A stretch of DNA of 64,000 nucleotides. Origin: Allacma fusca. Taxonomy: Eukaryota; Arthropoda; Collembola; Symphypleona; Sminthuridae. The notes beneath the pieces are model-generated. The model had not been told where the DNA came from. It ran no database searches and worked only from the letters and a program-made list of their open reading frames with translations. Shown here in pieces: positions 10,641 to 23,154 of the stretch (within the stretch, counting starts at the first letter, position 1; every line of letters starts with the position of its first letter). The position numbers and the translations under genes were made by a program. The DNA lies in the NCBI GenBank assembly GCA_947179485.1, contig OX359245.1, forward strand, positions 47,913,067-47,977,066, written 5' to 3'.

Positions 10641-12680
10641 GGGTTATTAAAATACCAATAAAATAATTTGCGCAATGTTTTTTGTTGAAATAATATTTAC
10701 TGGAACTCGTTCATTTTGGATTTTAATTGACCAGTTTAAGTTGCGTAAGGATTTAAAATGAAACCGTTTCTACTTCTACTAAATTTGAAACTTCTGTTTA
10801 TTAAATTTGTAATTTTAGAGTTTTATTTCGAAAAACCCTATGCTACAGGTTACAAGTTTCACAATGTCCGTTCCTTCACTATTTACATGACATTGTTAAT
10901 TCTTTTAACCGGCGTGACAGTTTTTAATTTTTAAGAAATATTCATTCCTTACTTTATTTTTCGATTCCTCTCTTGTCAATTCCTTTTTAATCGGGTTTCG
11001 AATTGAAGCTCACAATTCAGTTGAGGAAATCCCCCTCCATTTTAGAAAGTTTGCTGCAATACGTGTATGTTGGGCTAATGTCTTGTCACTTCCCAAAGCT
11101 TCACATTGCGTATGGTCTCGACCTGTAACAACGAACATTGTATGATGCAAAACCTCGTTACAGAAAATAGTCCAATTGTAATACATAATATTAAGCGTTT
11201 TGTAATTTCTGCGCTTAAAATAATTTTATAAACTGTGAAAATGTATTTATAAGTTATTGTACGCATGTACATAATAAACATCTTTATAGCAATAAATTGA
11301 CCGTTATGTAGTCACACCGTAATGTCCTATGCTTACAATTAGTCACATTATAAAAACATTCTGATATATAATCCTATAGCATATGCCAATAGTCATACTA
11401 GACGGTGAGACGGAAACCACCATAAGTTCATTTTTTTACTTTGTATTACTTCCTAATACTCCAAACGAGGATCACGCATGAGTAACACCCAAAAGGTTAA
11501 ATGTCATTTGGATGTGGGCTTTCTCGACAATTTCAATAATAATGCACGATTATATAAATGATTTAAACTGCAAACAAATGGTGACTTAACTTCATCTAAC
11601 TACATGACCCCTTTCATTACATGGAAAATAAACGATATGGCGTTGAAACTAAATGTTTTAGCTAAGTTTCCAGTCAAAATTTTATAATTATTATAGTCAA
11701 TTATCTGCATAGCAATTTCAGCTTATCCATTCTCAGAAGACCAGAAAGTGATACTTCGAAAAGTAATATATGAGATAGAGTAACTAATATTGCAAACGTA
11801 AATTAACAATTTCAAAACATTTATTTTAAATAATTATTAATTAAAACTCCCATTATAACATTGCAGTTTAAATTCTGTCAGGATAAATGCGTCCAAATGG
11901 AATATTAAAGGTTTGCAGGATACCTGTCGGATGGTATTCTAAGATAATTTAAAAAATTGTTTTGTACTGCGCCACCTGGTGGTGACGTGCTTATAGTCAT
12001 AGTATTTTGTATTTCTGAGACCTGATTTATTTTCCTGATATCAAATGAAAGAGTAATTTCTCTGTAAAATCGAATGTTTGGAATGGAGCTTTTAAATAAT
12101 TAAAAAAATGTCATTCGTATCGATTTGGATTCAATATTTCGAAAAAACCAATTTTGAGGCCTCGAAGTACTTTCAAAATTCCGGAATAACGTTGGTCTCA
12201 CGAGCCACATAGCAGTTGATCTCAGCTCGTTGAAAAAGGTTTCATCCTTTCTGCAGAATAAAGTAATGTCAAACGAAATTCTTGTCGAAATTTTGGCGGG
12301 ATATTCAAATACACCATTTTTTGACCACAATTTTAAGAATATTTCCTCCAAGGGAGGAATCATTTGAGACTTGGATCCACTCAAGAGAAATTGTTTTTCG
12401 ACGAAGTTTCAAAGAATTTATTTTTGAGTGACTTGAGATTTAAAAAATTCCAGCAACTTCTAAGTGAGATGTTAAAAGAGGTTCAATTGATTTAAAACTT
12501 AAGATCTCTTCGACCGATATTTCGGATGGGCATTCAAAATCATCCGCTTGTTTTTACCAAAATTTCCTCTTTTTGGTCGAGAATTCTGAGAATTGACCAC
12601 CCTCAGGGTACTTGTGGCTAGTCGTTTTCAATAAAAATTGCAAAATAATAAATATTGTGTAGTAGATCAATTTTGCCAGG
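10640..12680. repeat. Two-kilobase dispersed duplication, copy 1
   Basis: It aligns along its length with 45975-48361. Most of the alignment is about 75-80% by eye, but the stretch around 10755-11483 is nearly identical to 46095-46815. The identical 68-residue minus-strand ORFs (11075-11281 and 46415-46621) follow from that DNA identity and have no recognisable domain. A further partial copy lies at 41231-41700. Confidence 0.75.
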
Positions 12681-15540
12681 ATATTCTAAAATATCAAGGT
12701 CTCAAATATTCCCATATTCTGAACGTCGATTCTAAGTTCAAAAACAAGCCCCACAGGGACTGAAATTTGTTCCTAATTCTATGACTGTCAAGATCTTAAC
12801 CTGCCATTTCTTGGGGTATTCTGACGTTCATTTCGCATATAATTAATTGAAAAACAGTACAAATTGCCAAAAATTCCCGGCTGAATTTTGGCGGGATATT
12901 CAAATACATGGACAAATATTCCCACACTCTGAGTGTTGGGTCTAGAGTAGAAAACAAGGGACTTGTTTTTAGATTTTTGTATTTGCTTAAACGAACGCAA
13001 TTTTCTGTAATACAGTTCCCTATACCATGTTACTCTGCCCATACATATCTACATATGTGCATAATGTCCTATACAGTCAGCCACTTTTTGTGTTACGATG
13101 TGTGACCATTCAGTCAGTCAGTCGTTCTTTGTGAAATTTTTGAGTCAGGTCATTGGTGGCACAACCCTTAATATTATTGTTATGTGCCTATAGGTGTCAC
13201 ATCGAAAGAAAACTTCTATAGCTTACTTCAACTATAAAATATTTGAACCGGCGTGGAATCTCTGAAATTAAAATACCACACTTGTACTATTTTCAATTTG
13301 ATTTTAAAATAAATTTTACACTCGAATTTTGACATCAAAATTGATCACTGTTATTTAAAACTGTAGGGCTTAATTTTACAGCTCATTTTATTAAATATTT
13401 AAAATTATGACAACCAGCTACCATTTCTGTAATAATTACTAGATTCATGTTTAATTCAAAGGAGGTTTGTCACGTAGCTTTTAAAATATGTACATCTTTT
13501 ACGAGTGAAATAATTAGAAAATAGCGCTGGTTGTAAGTGACACACTAGTCCATACGTACATAATTTTAGAATAGGGTAACAATTACCGTGAACCCTAAAG
13601 TAACACTGTCCTCAAATGCGTAAATTGACCTCTGACCATACCCTTCCTTTTGTGCTTTAAGAGATTCTTACCGTAATTCCTTATCAACAATCCTTTTAGG
13701 ATGTGCTACAAGCAAAACCATAACGATGAGTATTTTAATGTGAACAGGGCTGAAACAAAAATCATCACTAACTGAATCTAGGAATAATAATAATAATTTT
13801 AATTATTGTGGTACATATAATTTGAGATGGAAGATAATTTTTGTCGAGATTTGTTTTATTTTATCACCCCATATTTAAATATTTTGTATTATATGTGTAG
13901 GACTTTTAAGTTTACAAAATTCAATTTCCCTTAGGAGCAGCCAGTGGCTTCAAATATTTTTAACAATACTTTTACAAATATTTTATTTAGTATTATATAG
14001 TTAGTCTGGAAAATAGCATTCTGTACTATGTATTTTTAAACAGCGAATTTGTAACACATGTGTTTATAACACCTGCTATTAAAGCCAGATGAAACGTTCT
14101 AAAAAACATTTAAAGCGGTGTGAATGATATGCAATTTAAACATTTAAATCCTTTATTTTTCCGGATTTTACAGTCACTTCCTCGATTAAATTAACTGTAC
14201 AGAAGAAACCATTATCCATCATTTATCCACATCGTGGGCGGAATTTGAGTCTTTGGGATTTGAAAGATATTCACTTCCTCAACCGGACTCGCATTTTAAA
14301 GGAAAAGTTCCCACGGTTTGTGAAAGCTAACCAAAAAAAGTATTCACTTGATCTTTGAAGTACCTCAGACAACGAGATTTTAAATTCTGTCAAATAAACA
14401 CAGTGAAGTTAAAATGAACTCCATTATGAGTACAATATCCGCTCTTGTACGTACATCTCTGCAAATGCATCTTAAGAAGTTCTTTTTCAGAACCTTAAAA
14501 ATTCTTACAGTGGCGTATAAGTCAAGCAAATTATTTCGTAGAATTTTTGTGTCAAAAAATTAGTGAATTCCCTGGGATAATAATTCAAACAGAAAAACAA
14601 AATCTTCTCGCATTAGCAGTGGCCGAGACCACCGAGATTTTCCACTTCGTTCCATATTCGGCTCAATTCAATTTTCATTCAACGAGCAATTCAATTTTCA
14701 AAGTCCGTCTATTTTGAAACAGAACTTTTGAACTTGAAGCTAAATTTTGCTGACCTTGTTCAGAGCCTTTTCCCGTCATTTCCAGAATCTTCAACTTAAA
14801 GAAGTATCAATCAACTCCCTGGAAACTCGATCAAAGTTCCAACACTCCCCATTAAAATATTTTCTAAAAGAAATTTTCTACGAAAAAAAGAAGAATAAAA
14901 CCGCCTTTGCTTGTAATTTCTTCACCCTGACACCTCACTCAAATTTTTACGCCGGTCAATGTAGTACATTTTTGGAACTGAATTTCCTCCAAACTTGGAG
15001 AATCAAAGGATTTTTGAACCACTCCGTGAGAGTTGCTAGAGGGAGAAAATAAATTTGATCGCTGAGTACTTTTAGATATAGTTTGAATCAATTTCATTGT
15101 AGAACTAATCCTTTAGAAATGTTTGAATATTCACTGAGACAATATCGGTGGAAACATTTATGGACTATATGACCCTGATGCTGAGTTATCTAAAATAACT
15201 TGACTTGAATTTGAGCTCTGGTACCATCCTACTGTGTGGAGATTCGGTTTATAATTCTAGCCCATATTATTTTGTACGTTTGTATTCGACACGGACTCGA
15301 CTAATTTTGAGAATTAACTTGATATTTTGAATTTTTGGTAAAACTGGAAACTAATTAAAAGCTTTGAAAATTCACAATTTAAATGCTGAGAATACTGGAC
15401 ATGACCTTTTACCATGGGCAGCAAGGTCGGGAGAAATTTGGTCGCACTACAATCTAGTGTCTCAATTTAAATAATTTATTTGTTTTAAAACTTTTTGTTG
15501 TTAGCCCCACGTTTTCATAAAGAAACCCTGATCTGGCGTG
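12681..15540. repeat. Mosaic of diverged repeat modules
   Basis: 12890-13130 matches 41600-41700 and 55030-55090. The module at 13545-13730 (ACACTAGTCCATACGTAC) recurs at 23790 and 55288. The module at 13870-13965 recurs near 24995, 55510 and 57400. 14160-14340 matches 59270-59450, and 15270-15530 matches 43880-44120. GGCGTG-type boxes occur at 13250 and 14512. The 101-residue ORF at 14747-15052 lies in a module shared with 38500-38620 that is not open there, so I do not call it a gene. Confidence 0.55.
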
Positions 15541-15558
15541 ACGTCCTTGACTGCCGTA

Positions 15559-16356
15559 TAGTGCTGTCCATGGGAACGGAAATTTGGTACCCATACCTGT
15601 TCCTGTACCTGTACCCATTTTTTCAGGAACTAAAGCAATGGTCCTGTTCCTGTTCCCATAAAAATGGGTACCAATTCAAAGTTCCTGGACCTGTTCCTGT
15701 TCCCAAAAGTACTTAAAGACTAGCAGAAAAGTACAACCTACACATTTATGCCCCAGGTAACTCTATTTATGCATAGATTTAAAAAACCAAATATCACATC
15801 GACTTTATTAAAAACAAATAACAGCACGCCATCTCCAATACCTTTAGCTACTCGAATTTAAATGAGAATTCAGTAACAGTCATTAAATTAATCATCGCAG
15901 CGCAAAGTGCAGTAGAAACTGAAATTAGCTAAGACAAGTAGCACTTTCAATTTACTTTTGCTGAACTAACAAGGATAAGAGCACGCTGGAGTTTTGGGTT
16001 TTGGGTTTAAGTTTCAGAGAGTTCCATTTTTGCCACGTGTTAAATAATTATTATTTATTATTTTGTAAAATAATAACGTGGGAAAGAGTGACTTATTTGA
16101 AATGTTGCGACGTATTTTTAAAATAATATTTTATTTGTGAGATATTTTTATATTATAAGCTTCATGTGAATACCAGGTAGGTACACGTTTTGTTCCTGTT
16201 CCCAAACCCGCTTTTGTTCCCATATTTTGGGAACAATTTCTATGTTCCCAAACGTTCCCAAAGTGTTTTGGGAACAAAGTTTGTGTTCCCGTACGCACCC
16301 ATTCCTGTTCCTGTTCCCAAAAACCTGGGTGGCTCCTGTTCCCATGGACAGCACTA
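15559..16356. mobile_element. Non-autonomous hAT-type element (798 bp) with 8-bp TSD
   Basis: The termini are perfect inverted repeats, TAGTGCTGTCCATGGGAAC at the left and its reverse complement at the right. It is flanked by direct 8-bp duplications CTGCCGTA (15551-15558 and 16357-16364). The paralogous repeat at 44151-44158 carries one CTGCCGTA with continuous flanks, which is the unoccupied state. An 8-bp duplication with TAG...CTA ends fits the hAT superfamily. Near both ends a GTTCCTGTTCC / GGGAAC motif is iterated in both orientations (15590-15710, 16190-16345), perhaps as transposase-binding repeats. No transposase is encoded. Confidence 0.9.
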
Positions 16357-16364
16357 CTGCCGTA

Positions 16365-18676
16365 TTAAGAGACCTGAAGCTGGCGGTTTAAAGCATTTTT
16401 TTATAAATATGGAAGACTACTTGCCAGAAAATAGGACAGAGTGAATTGTTTGCCTATTGTGCCCTTTTAGCCTTTAGTTGGTGCGAATTTTGATACTAAG
16501 TTAATGATGACCATCCGTTGTTAACCCATATGCTTTTAAAACGAGGTATTTGTGAAAATAATACTTTGTAAAGTTTTGCCAACAAAATACATGATTTAAA
16601 ATTATTTCCATCAGCACATTTACTTCAAGCTGCAATATACTGCAATCTTTAAAAGAGGGATTTTGGGTTAATTTTCAATTAAGGCTTTTAATTTTTACAA
16701 AAATTACGACAAACTAAAAAAATCGTATTCCTGGAACAATGTACGCAGCACTAAATGAGTTTCTAATCGAGTGAATAATTTTTAAACTGCATTAAAAACC
16801 ATGTTAAGTCACTGTCCGTTGTAGCATATCAGAGTTACAAAATTCGGAGCTTCTTTTAGCTGTATAGCAAATTTTAGAGAATAAATTGTTGTTTAATGTC
16901 AATTCTTTAGTTTAGCGTCACAAATACAGATGTCAGATTTTTTTATCCGTATTTATTTTTAAGCTTTTAAATTATTCAGGAAGAGATATAATTTTTATTT
17001 GTTTGTTTGAGGTTGCTTATCAATTTACGCAATGATCAAACATTTAATGAACGTTGAGGGACTATTTATTTATTTATTATCAACATTTATTTACAGGGAC
17101 CTGAAAGTTCGAAATGAAAACAAAATTCTTCCTCATATAAATAAACTTTACAGAAGTAACACTAAAATGAAGAAAATTCTTTAAGGTTAAATTTAGAAAA
17201 AAATATCCCAAACAACTAAACCTCAAATTTGCCGTAATTACGATGCAACTTCTGGAAATTTAAAAAACAAACTTGATGCAAGTAACGTTGGCTAAAATTC
17301 ATTGCTACACTTTATGAAGTAACTCAAAATGGAATCGATTTTAGCATTACGTAGTAAATATTTGTCCATATTTTTACAAACGTTTTCAAGGTCCAATTGG
17401 GTCAACTTTGGCGGTCATATGCGGCATCAGCTTAAGCAATCCCCAAAGGAGAGTTTATCCCACAGCGCATCCAATTACGCTTGCGCTTGCACAGCTCTCC
17501 CAATCTTGCTTTGATATTCCCACTCTCCTGACCCAACCAGGCTTTAAAGAGTGTGAAATATTTCAGGCACTACATTTCCAAAGTCACTCTGCATCCATCT
17601 CCTCCCTTCCCTCTCCACCGCAGCTGGCATCGCAGCCATCACAATAGGTAGGCACTTAAATAGGTATATTAAATCTGAAAAATGTGATTCTGTACCAATA
17701 TTTTTAAATGGAGAAATAGCCTAAATTTGTTCAATCCACCTGTTTCTCCTATCTGGTGAAAGGAAAAACATTTCAGGCGGCGTGAATGCTACAAATTTAT
17801 TATTAAAATAATTAAATTATTTATTATTCCAGACTTTGCAGTAGTTTCCACATATAACACAAATATTTATCTTATCGAGTTTGCAGGCATATAAAATGAA
17901 ACCCTTCCGAATGCAGGTATACAATTTTAAAAATATACCCTGTAGTTGTCATTTCCTCCAGCGTGTTAAAGGAAAACGGTTCAGGTATTGTGAAAGGTAA
18001 TTCAAATAGGTATATTTTCCTCCATCATTGAAGTACTTTTGACAATGAAGTTTTAAATTCTGTCAAATATACGCATTGGAGTTAACAAGAACTTCACAAC
18101 GACGACGCTTTGAGAGTATATTTATGATTTTCACGCCACTGTAACCTTGTTCGATACTAACAGAAGGACTATCATTAAAGATTTGTGTGAAAGAGTAGAG
18201 TGTGGATAAACATATTCTCAAAGCGTCGTCGTTGTCACATAAAACTTTCATGTTAGTCCGCGTGTTAGTATCGAACAAGGTTACAGGGGCATGAAAATCA
18301 TAAATATTTAATAAATGTTTGGTGTCAAATAATTGGAGAATTCACTATTATTATAATAATGTAGACAGGCAGTGATTGCAAATATATTTTAAAAAATTGA
18401 AATCTATCTGTAGAAGTTAATGTCGGAATTAAATTGTAAAACACAGATTGACCATTTTCAACAACATTAACATCAAACAAAATACAAGATATACTATTAA
18501 TGAAGCGTTCGTGGTCTCTGTGACTGCTTGCGTTATTTGTCCGTAGGAATTTATACGAACAAAGAGTGTACACTGATTGAGACACTACTGGAAATTGTAT
18601 ATTCGACAAAACAAAGTTAAACTAAAGTAATTGTTTTTAAATTTGGTGTAAGCAATCAAAGAAACACTCCTGACCA
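16365..18676. repeat. Diverged interspersed repeat, copy B (left part)
   Basis: 16365-16700 continues the module that follows the hAT empty site at 44160-44560. From 16800 it runs parallel to copy A (5400-6520), then breaks at 18676 and resumes at about 23335. Included modules are CCCACTCTCCTGACCCAACC (17519), CAGGCGGCGTGAATGC (17775) and GTAGACAGGCAG (18361). The short ORFs here are not conserved in copy A. Confidence 0.6.
18097..18304. repeat. Interleaved inverted duplication (A-B-A'-B')
   Basis: Segment A (18097-18120) is the reverse complement of A' (18212-18235). Segment B (18121-18161) is the reverse complement of B' (18264-18304), with about two mismatches in 41. The order A, B, A', B' means the two pairs cross and do not nest. 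B' is the native module, since it contains the GGC-TG box found in the other copies, so A-B is the added part. Confidence 0.88.
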
Positions 18677-18680
18677 GACA

Positions 18681-20206
18681 TGTGTAACCTCGTGTAGATT
18701 TCCCATAATCGACGTCCCGTTATGACCCTGTGACGTCACACAAGTGTCACCTTGGGCTATTTCTGTGTTTTCTGTGAAATACTGTGTTTAAGGCAAAACC
18801 AACGACGCGAATCGTTTCCATATAATACCAGGAGCTTAAATTAATTTTTAGGGCCCATTCGGGTAACAGGATACCAGGCCTAGATTAGCATGTTTAAATG
18901 ACGAGTACTGCAGTGTGTTGGCCAATTATGACCAAACAAAATGCAAACACACTTATGGCTTATAGTCTGTTGCTTTACTGTTAATGCAAATATTCGGCGG
19001 GTACTGGAACCGGGTAATACAATACCCGATTGATACGTTCATATTAGCGTAAGATTTAATGTAATGCTTACTAATAAAAATAGGAATAATGAACGTAGGA
19101 CTGTGTAAATGTGAGTAGTACGTGTATAAGCTTGCTAACCGTCAGCTTTAATGAAAATACTCATAGTTGGAAAAGTTCTTCTCTGTGTGTGTGGAAATTA
19201 CCCCTTTTTTCCTCTCGGCCCGAGCGGATGGGAAGAGGAGGGAAATCTCTCCGTGCGTAAGATGTATAAGTATTTAATTTATTAGTGCCTAATAAGCTTC
19301 AGACTATTGTCTTTTAGAGTGTAAGACGTTTTCCCAGTGAGAACAAGGATCAATTCTAAGGTAAAATCTAAGTTTATGAATGTTATAAAATTCCTTTCTA
19401 AATAATTGGATCTGTCTCAAATAACTGGCTCGGTCTTTAAGGCCGTAATAAAACTAAGCTATGATAAGACTTAAGATTTGAAAAGTAATTGAGGCTGAGA
19501 TAGCCTATGTATGTATTGCCATGTGTTTAAATGTAAAGCAATCTCAAACCGGCGCCAGGCTGGCGGGGTTGGAACGTGGTTTCGGCCAGATGGTCCGGTC
19601 TTAAAAACTATCCAATTAACTTCTGGATTTTGAGAGTGCGGTTGCGGCCGAGTATAAATACCCCAGGAAAATCTTACAGATTCACAGTCGATCTGAACAC
19701 ACCGATCCGTAACGCTGTCCTCTTGGACTCTCTCTTCGTATAGCACTCGGGTTTCGGTTTTCTCCGTTTTATTTCGTAGGAAACTACCCTTTTTATCTGA
19801 ATACTCTCAGAATCTAGTAGCGTTTCTGGAAGGAATTTTACCACAGCTCTTTAGGCTGGTGGATTGTATTTCGAGAAATTTCGAGAAAACATTTAGAATA
19901 TTGATAGGAATTTTGGAAAGCCTTTTGGGCAACACTTTGATAACTTGAAATAGGAATTACACTTGAACTTTTTAAACTTTATAAACTTTGTATTTAGATT
20001 TAGATAAGGTCTTCTTTGAATTATTTATAATCAGAATTAAATCTCAGTGTTAACTTATATTTTAGAAAATCAAACAAAGATAATATTAAGTTCCATTTTT
20101 GTATTTGCCATAAGTTAAATAAAATCTCTTCTATATTTGAGGAACTAAAAATTAAACTTGATTGAATTCATAGTACGTTATTCCCACTCAACTCAGACCC
20201 CTAACA
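18681..20206 (+). repeat. Candidate solo LTR or promoter-bearing element
   Basis: This segment is absent from copy A and has LTR-like layout: it begins TGTGTAACC and ends CCCCTAACA. It has a TGACGTCA site near 18731, TATAAATA at 19653-19660 with a TTCACAGTCG start-like sequence about 25 bases downstream, and AATAAA near 20118. It encodes nothing recognisable. I found no target duplication, so the borders and the LTR call are tentative. Confidence 0.4.
19653..19660 (+). promoter_or_regulatory. TATA box in the candidate solo LTR
   Basis: TATAAATA is followed about 25 bases later by an initiator-like TTCACAGTCGATC. The surroundings are locally GC-rich compared with the window. Confidence 0.5.
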
Positions 20207-20306
20207 CGATATTCAAAAATATTAAATAATTCGTAATTTTCACTGCAACAATATTTTTAATGCTTGTTAGGCGTCAGGTTATCTTCGTGATAATGACGTG
20301 CGGATA

Positions 20307-20496
20307 TTTCACCCGGGTAATACAATACCCGAAAAAATTTATCCAATGGACTTTTTACACACCTGATGTTTAGCGTACCTAGTATGTTTTTATGTGAATC
20401 TTTTTTAAATTTTGGAACTAAGGTGAAGAAGTCTCACCGAAAATCACAAATTTTTTAATATTTTTAAATATCGGGTATTGTATTACCCGGGTGAAA
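20307..20496. mobile_element. 190-bp MITE with 26-bp perfect terminal inverted repeats
   Basis: The left end starts TTTCACCCGGGTAATACAAT and the right end is its exact reverse complement. Inside each end lies the hairpin palindrome CGGGTAATACAATACCCG (20314-20331, and reversed at 20472-20489). A third copy of the palindrome is at 19011-19028 in the neighbouring LTR-like segment. No ORF. The target duplication is not clear; an AT dinucleotide is possible. Confidence 0.8.
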
Positions 20497-20504
20497 TGCT
20501 TGAA

Positions 20505-20950
20505 GAATCTTGTCCCCCTCCCGCCCCAAAATTTTTTAAAAAACGTTGTCCGCGGTCCCGTCCCGAAAGTCGGGACAAGGGGACAACAACCTTGTCCCCG
20601 TCCCGTCCCCAAAATTAAAAAAACAATATTGTCCGCGGTCCCGAAAATCGTGGCATGTGAACAAAATTCCTGTACCGTCCCGATAATTACTGAAAACAGT
20701 TGTCGACATTCTCATACCAAAAATCGGAACATGAGGAAAATTTCGTACAAAAATTATTTGTACAAAACACATAAAAAACACATTTGTAGAATCGTGGCTC
20801 CAAGATTCTTCCTTAAGTTTTTGAGCAACAAGCCTCATTTTGTACAACCTAAAATCAAATGTCTTACATTCGGTGAAATAGTGTTCATAGAATAGTTTAC
20901 TCATGAGCATTAAAGCTGAAACATTATCCTTGTTCTCCTATGCTTGCTCG
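20505..20950. repeat. GTCCC-iterated element, left part (split by a hAT insertion)
   Basis: Repeated GTCCCGTCCCC-type motifs occur in both orientations (20505-20680), followed by unique AT-rich DNA. The sequence resumes at 23155 after removal of the hAT-type element and one CTTGCTCG duplicate. The two overlapping ORFs (20491-20895 plus, 20536-20910 minus) read through the low-complexity motif and are not credible genes. Confidence 0.55.
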
Positions 20951-21924
20951 CAAACGCGTAGCCAGGATCTGGCCAAGGAGGGGGCAACATTAATTAGAAC
21001 GTACATAGTTTGACACATTCAATGGGAAATCCAATTCCCGAATGTCAAATTTTGCAAACTGAATTTCAGATTTTTATATTCTCCACGTTTTACGATTCCA
21101 TCAAATTTGAATGATTTCGGACCAGATTTTCAATTGGACTTGATCCGATTTTGGAGAATTTCGAGACCTGGGTTCGCTTCTATCGTTTCAGCTGGTACTT
21201 AACCTACTGTTCCTGTGATACACGTCTTTGCTTTGAAAAGAAACTGCGGATATCAGGCGTGCTTGACCTTTTCCTAATGAAGAATTAAATACAATTCACT
21301 AATTTAATAATTTTACCCAGCTTAAAAATTCCCTCGAAGCGATGCGTGTAAGTTACAGAAGCTAAAAGGCTTTTAATATGAAAATATTTGAAACGATAAA
21401 CGTTTATACCGTCAAAGCATGGTGGGTACTATAAAAAACAATGCAAGTGAGTTTCTTAAAGTGGTTCCAGGTACCTGTTATATGTATAATTGACGTGAAA
21501 TTCATTTTTTGGTGTATATTTCAGAAATATTATTCGAAAACCAAAATTTACTGTTATGGTTAAAATACCTAAAATCAATTGATATTAACAGTTGTCATTC
21601 AAATATACAAAATCCACTTGCGACCCCGTCCTTGTCCTTGTTTACAATTTTCTCAGCAATCGTCTCACTTTTATCTCCTCATCCTCAATTATTATTTATT
21701 ATTATTAATAAATTATCTTAATAATTATTGGACGAATTTCCAGCTCTGCAAATTTGATAAAATAGTAAATTTGATTCATAAAAAAGATAGGTTGATGGCG
21801 TCTTACGGTTTGCTAATTGTTGTTGCTGTTCTTAAATAAAGTACCGAGCAACGAAACAGTGTAATAGTGAGTTTTTAATGGTTCCAACGCTATGATCCAG
21901 GGCATTTTGGCTGTGGACATACAG

Positions 21925-22065
21925 TTTCAGCGATTATCGCTAGATTGTGCGATACCTTATTGTGACGATATATCGTTTGAAAAAAACGAGAATTATCGTT
22001 CAACATTATTCGTCAAAAATGTACGATATTAACGAGAATATCGTATCGTTAGATCGTTAATATCA
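21925..22065. repeat. ATCG-iterated patch
   Basis: Dense variants of TATCG / CGATA / ATCGTT in both orientations (for example GATATATCGTTT, GAATATCGTATCGTTAGATC). It looks like one terminus of another element with iterated subterminal motifs, but I found no partner end. Confidence 0.5.
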
Positions 22066-22649
22066 TGCCTACTGCATACCCTTGTACAACGTACAACACA
22101 TTCAATAATGTCCCGCGTTTATACTTTCAATTGTTTGAAAAAATGAAGTCAGGCAGAATTTATGAAGTAAATGTCCACAGCTTAAAGCTACAGCGTGATA
22201 ATCACTTCCTTGATCCCCTTCCGGGGTAACCCGAAGGGATTCGAAACATCCTCCACATGCAATAAATTGTCATTTAAAATATTAAAATTAATAAACAAAA
22301 TTCAATAAATGATGCACAATGCTTGAAATCTTTAAGACGAATTTGGTGTTTCCCTGGACAAATGTTTTCAAGGATATATGTGCAAAATCGTATATGTATG
22401 AAATTTACGTTACGTGTGTATAATAGGACCACCAACTCGTCGTAAACTTCGAAGCTTTAAAAACGAGTCATTTAATTTTCAGAGCTTTCGCAGCTAAGAA
22501 GGATCATCAAAACATTGCGTTACATACCAAGGTGATCTACGACCCCCCGATGCACGTAACAAAGCATAACGTTAGTTTGTAAGGCCACCCACTACCCCTG
22601 CGTTATGAATTACTTGAACGGCCCCTAAGCAAGGATGGACACAACAAAA

Positions 22650-22932
22650 ACATACTCTAGAATCATCCAAAACGTCTCTTTAGTGAATGGTTTATTACCC
22701 ACGGCTTCTTCAAGTCAGAAGTTGACCAATCCATACGCGTGAAAATCGTATCGAAATGCTTTTTCATTTCGATAGAAATTTATTGATCTAGAAATCCTTT
22801 TTCTCGCAATGGACAAACATTACAATACTATTTTCGCGCGTATGGATGGGTCAATTAATGACGGGAGGAGCCGTGGGTAATAAATCATTCACACGAAACA
22901 TTCAAATTTCTTGGGTGATTCTAAAGTTATGC
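22650..22932. repeat. Imperfect fold-back inside the hAT-type element
   Basis: Left arm 22650-22745 and right arm 22835-22932 are imperfect reverse complements. They share perfect blocks such as TTTATTACCCACGGCT and ATCCATACGCG. The central loop is about 90 bp. It could be a nested MITE. Confidence 0.65.
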
Positions 22933-23154
22933 TGTTTATGCACAGATATTTACATGGATTACTGCATATGTTGAGTTTCGTGAAGATTTGTTTTTACAAA
23001 TAAAAAAATAGTACTGTAAAATCACTGAAAGGTTTGCATGTCTCGGAATGGACTGATTTATTTTGAACTTTTTGAGTAATTTGAGAGTATTTTATTTCGA
23101 ATGGGGGGGGCAATTGCACCCTTTGCCCCCCTTGGCTACGCGCCTGCTTGCTCG

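Larger units (their letters stand above)
20951..23146. mobile_element. hAT-type DNA element (2196 bp) with 8-bp TSD
   Basis: It is flanked by direct duplications CTTGCTCG (20943-20950 and 23147-23154). The ends are imperfect inverted repeats: CAAACGCGTAGCCAGG at the left, and at the right the reverse complement of CAGGCGCGTAGCCAAGG, followed inward by a G-rich GGGGGC run. An 8-bp duplication with CA...TG ends fits hAT. No transposase ORF is present; the longest ORFs, at 21509-21839, have no domain. It carries an imperfect fold-back (22650-22932) and an ATCG-iterated patch. Confidence 0.85.

Noticed and set aside
11075-11281. 68-residue minus-strand ORF, identical at 46415-46621
   Set aside because: Identity is explained by the near-identical DNA patch. 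The protein is hydrophobic without a domain, and conservation extends equally through non-coding flanks.
14747-15052. 101-residue ORF
   Set aside because: It lies in a repeat module shared with about 38500-38620, where the frame is not preserved.
20491-20910. Overlapping ORFs of 134 and 124 residues on opposite strands
   Set aside because: They read through GTCCC-iterated low-complexity DNA, with no domain and no start context.
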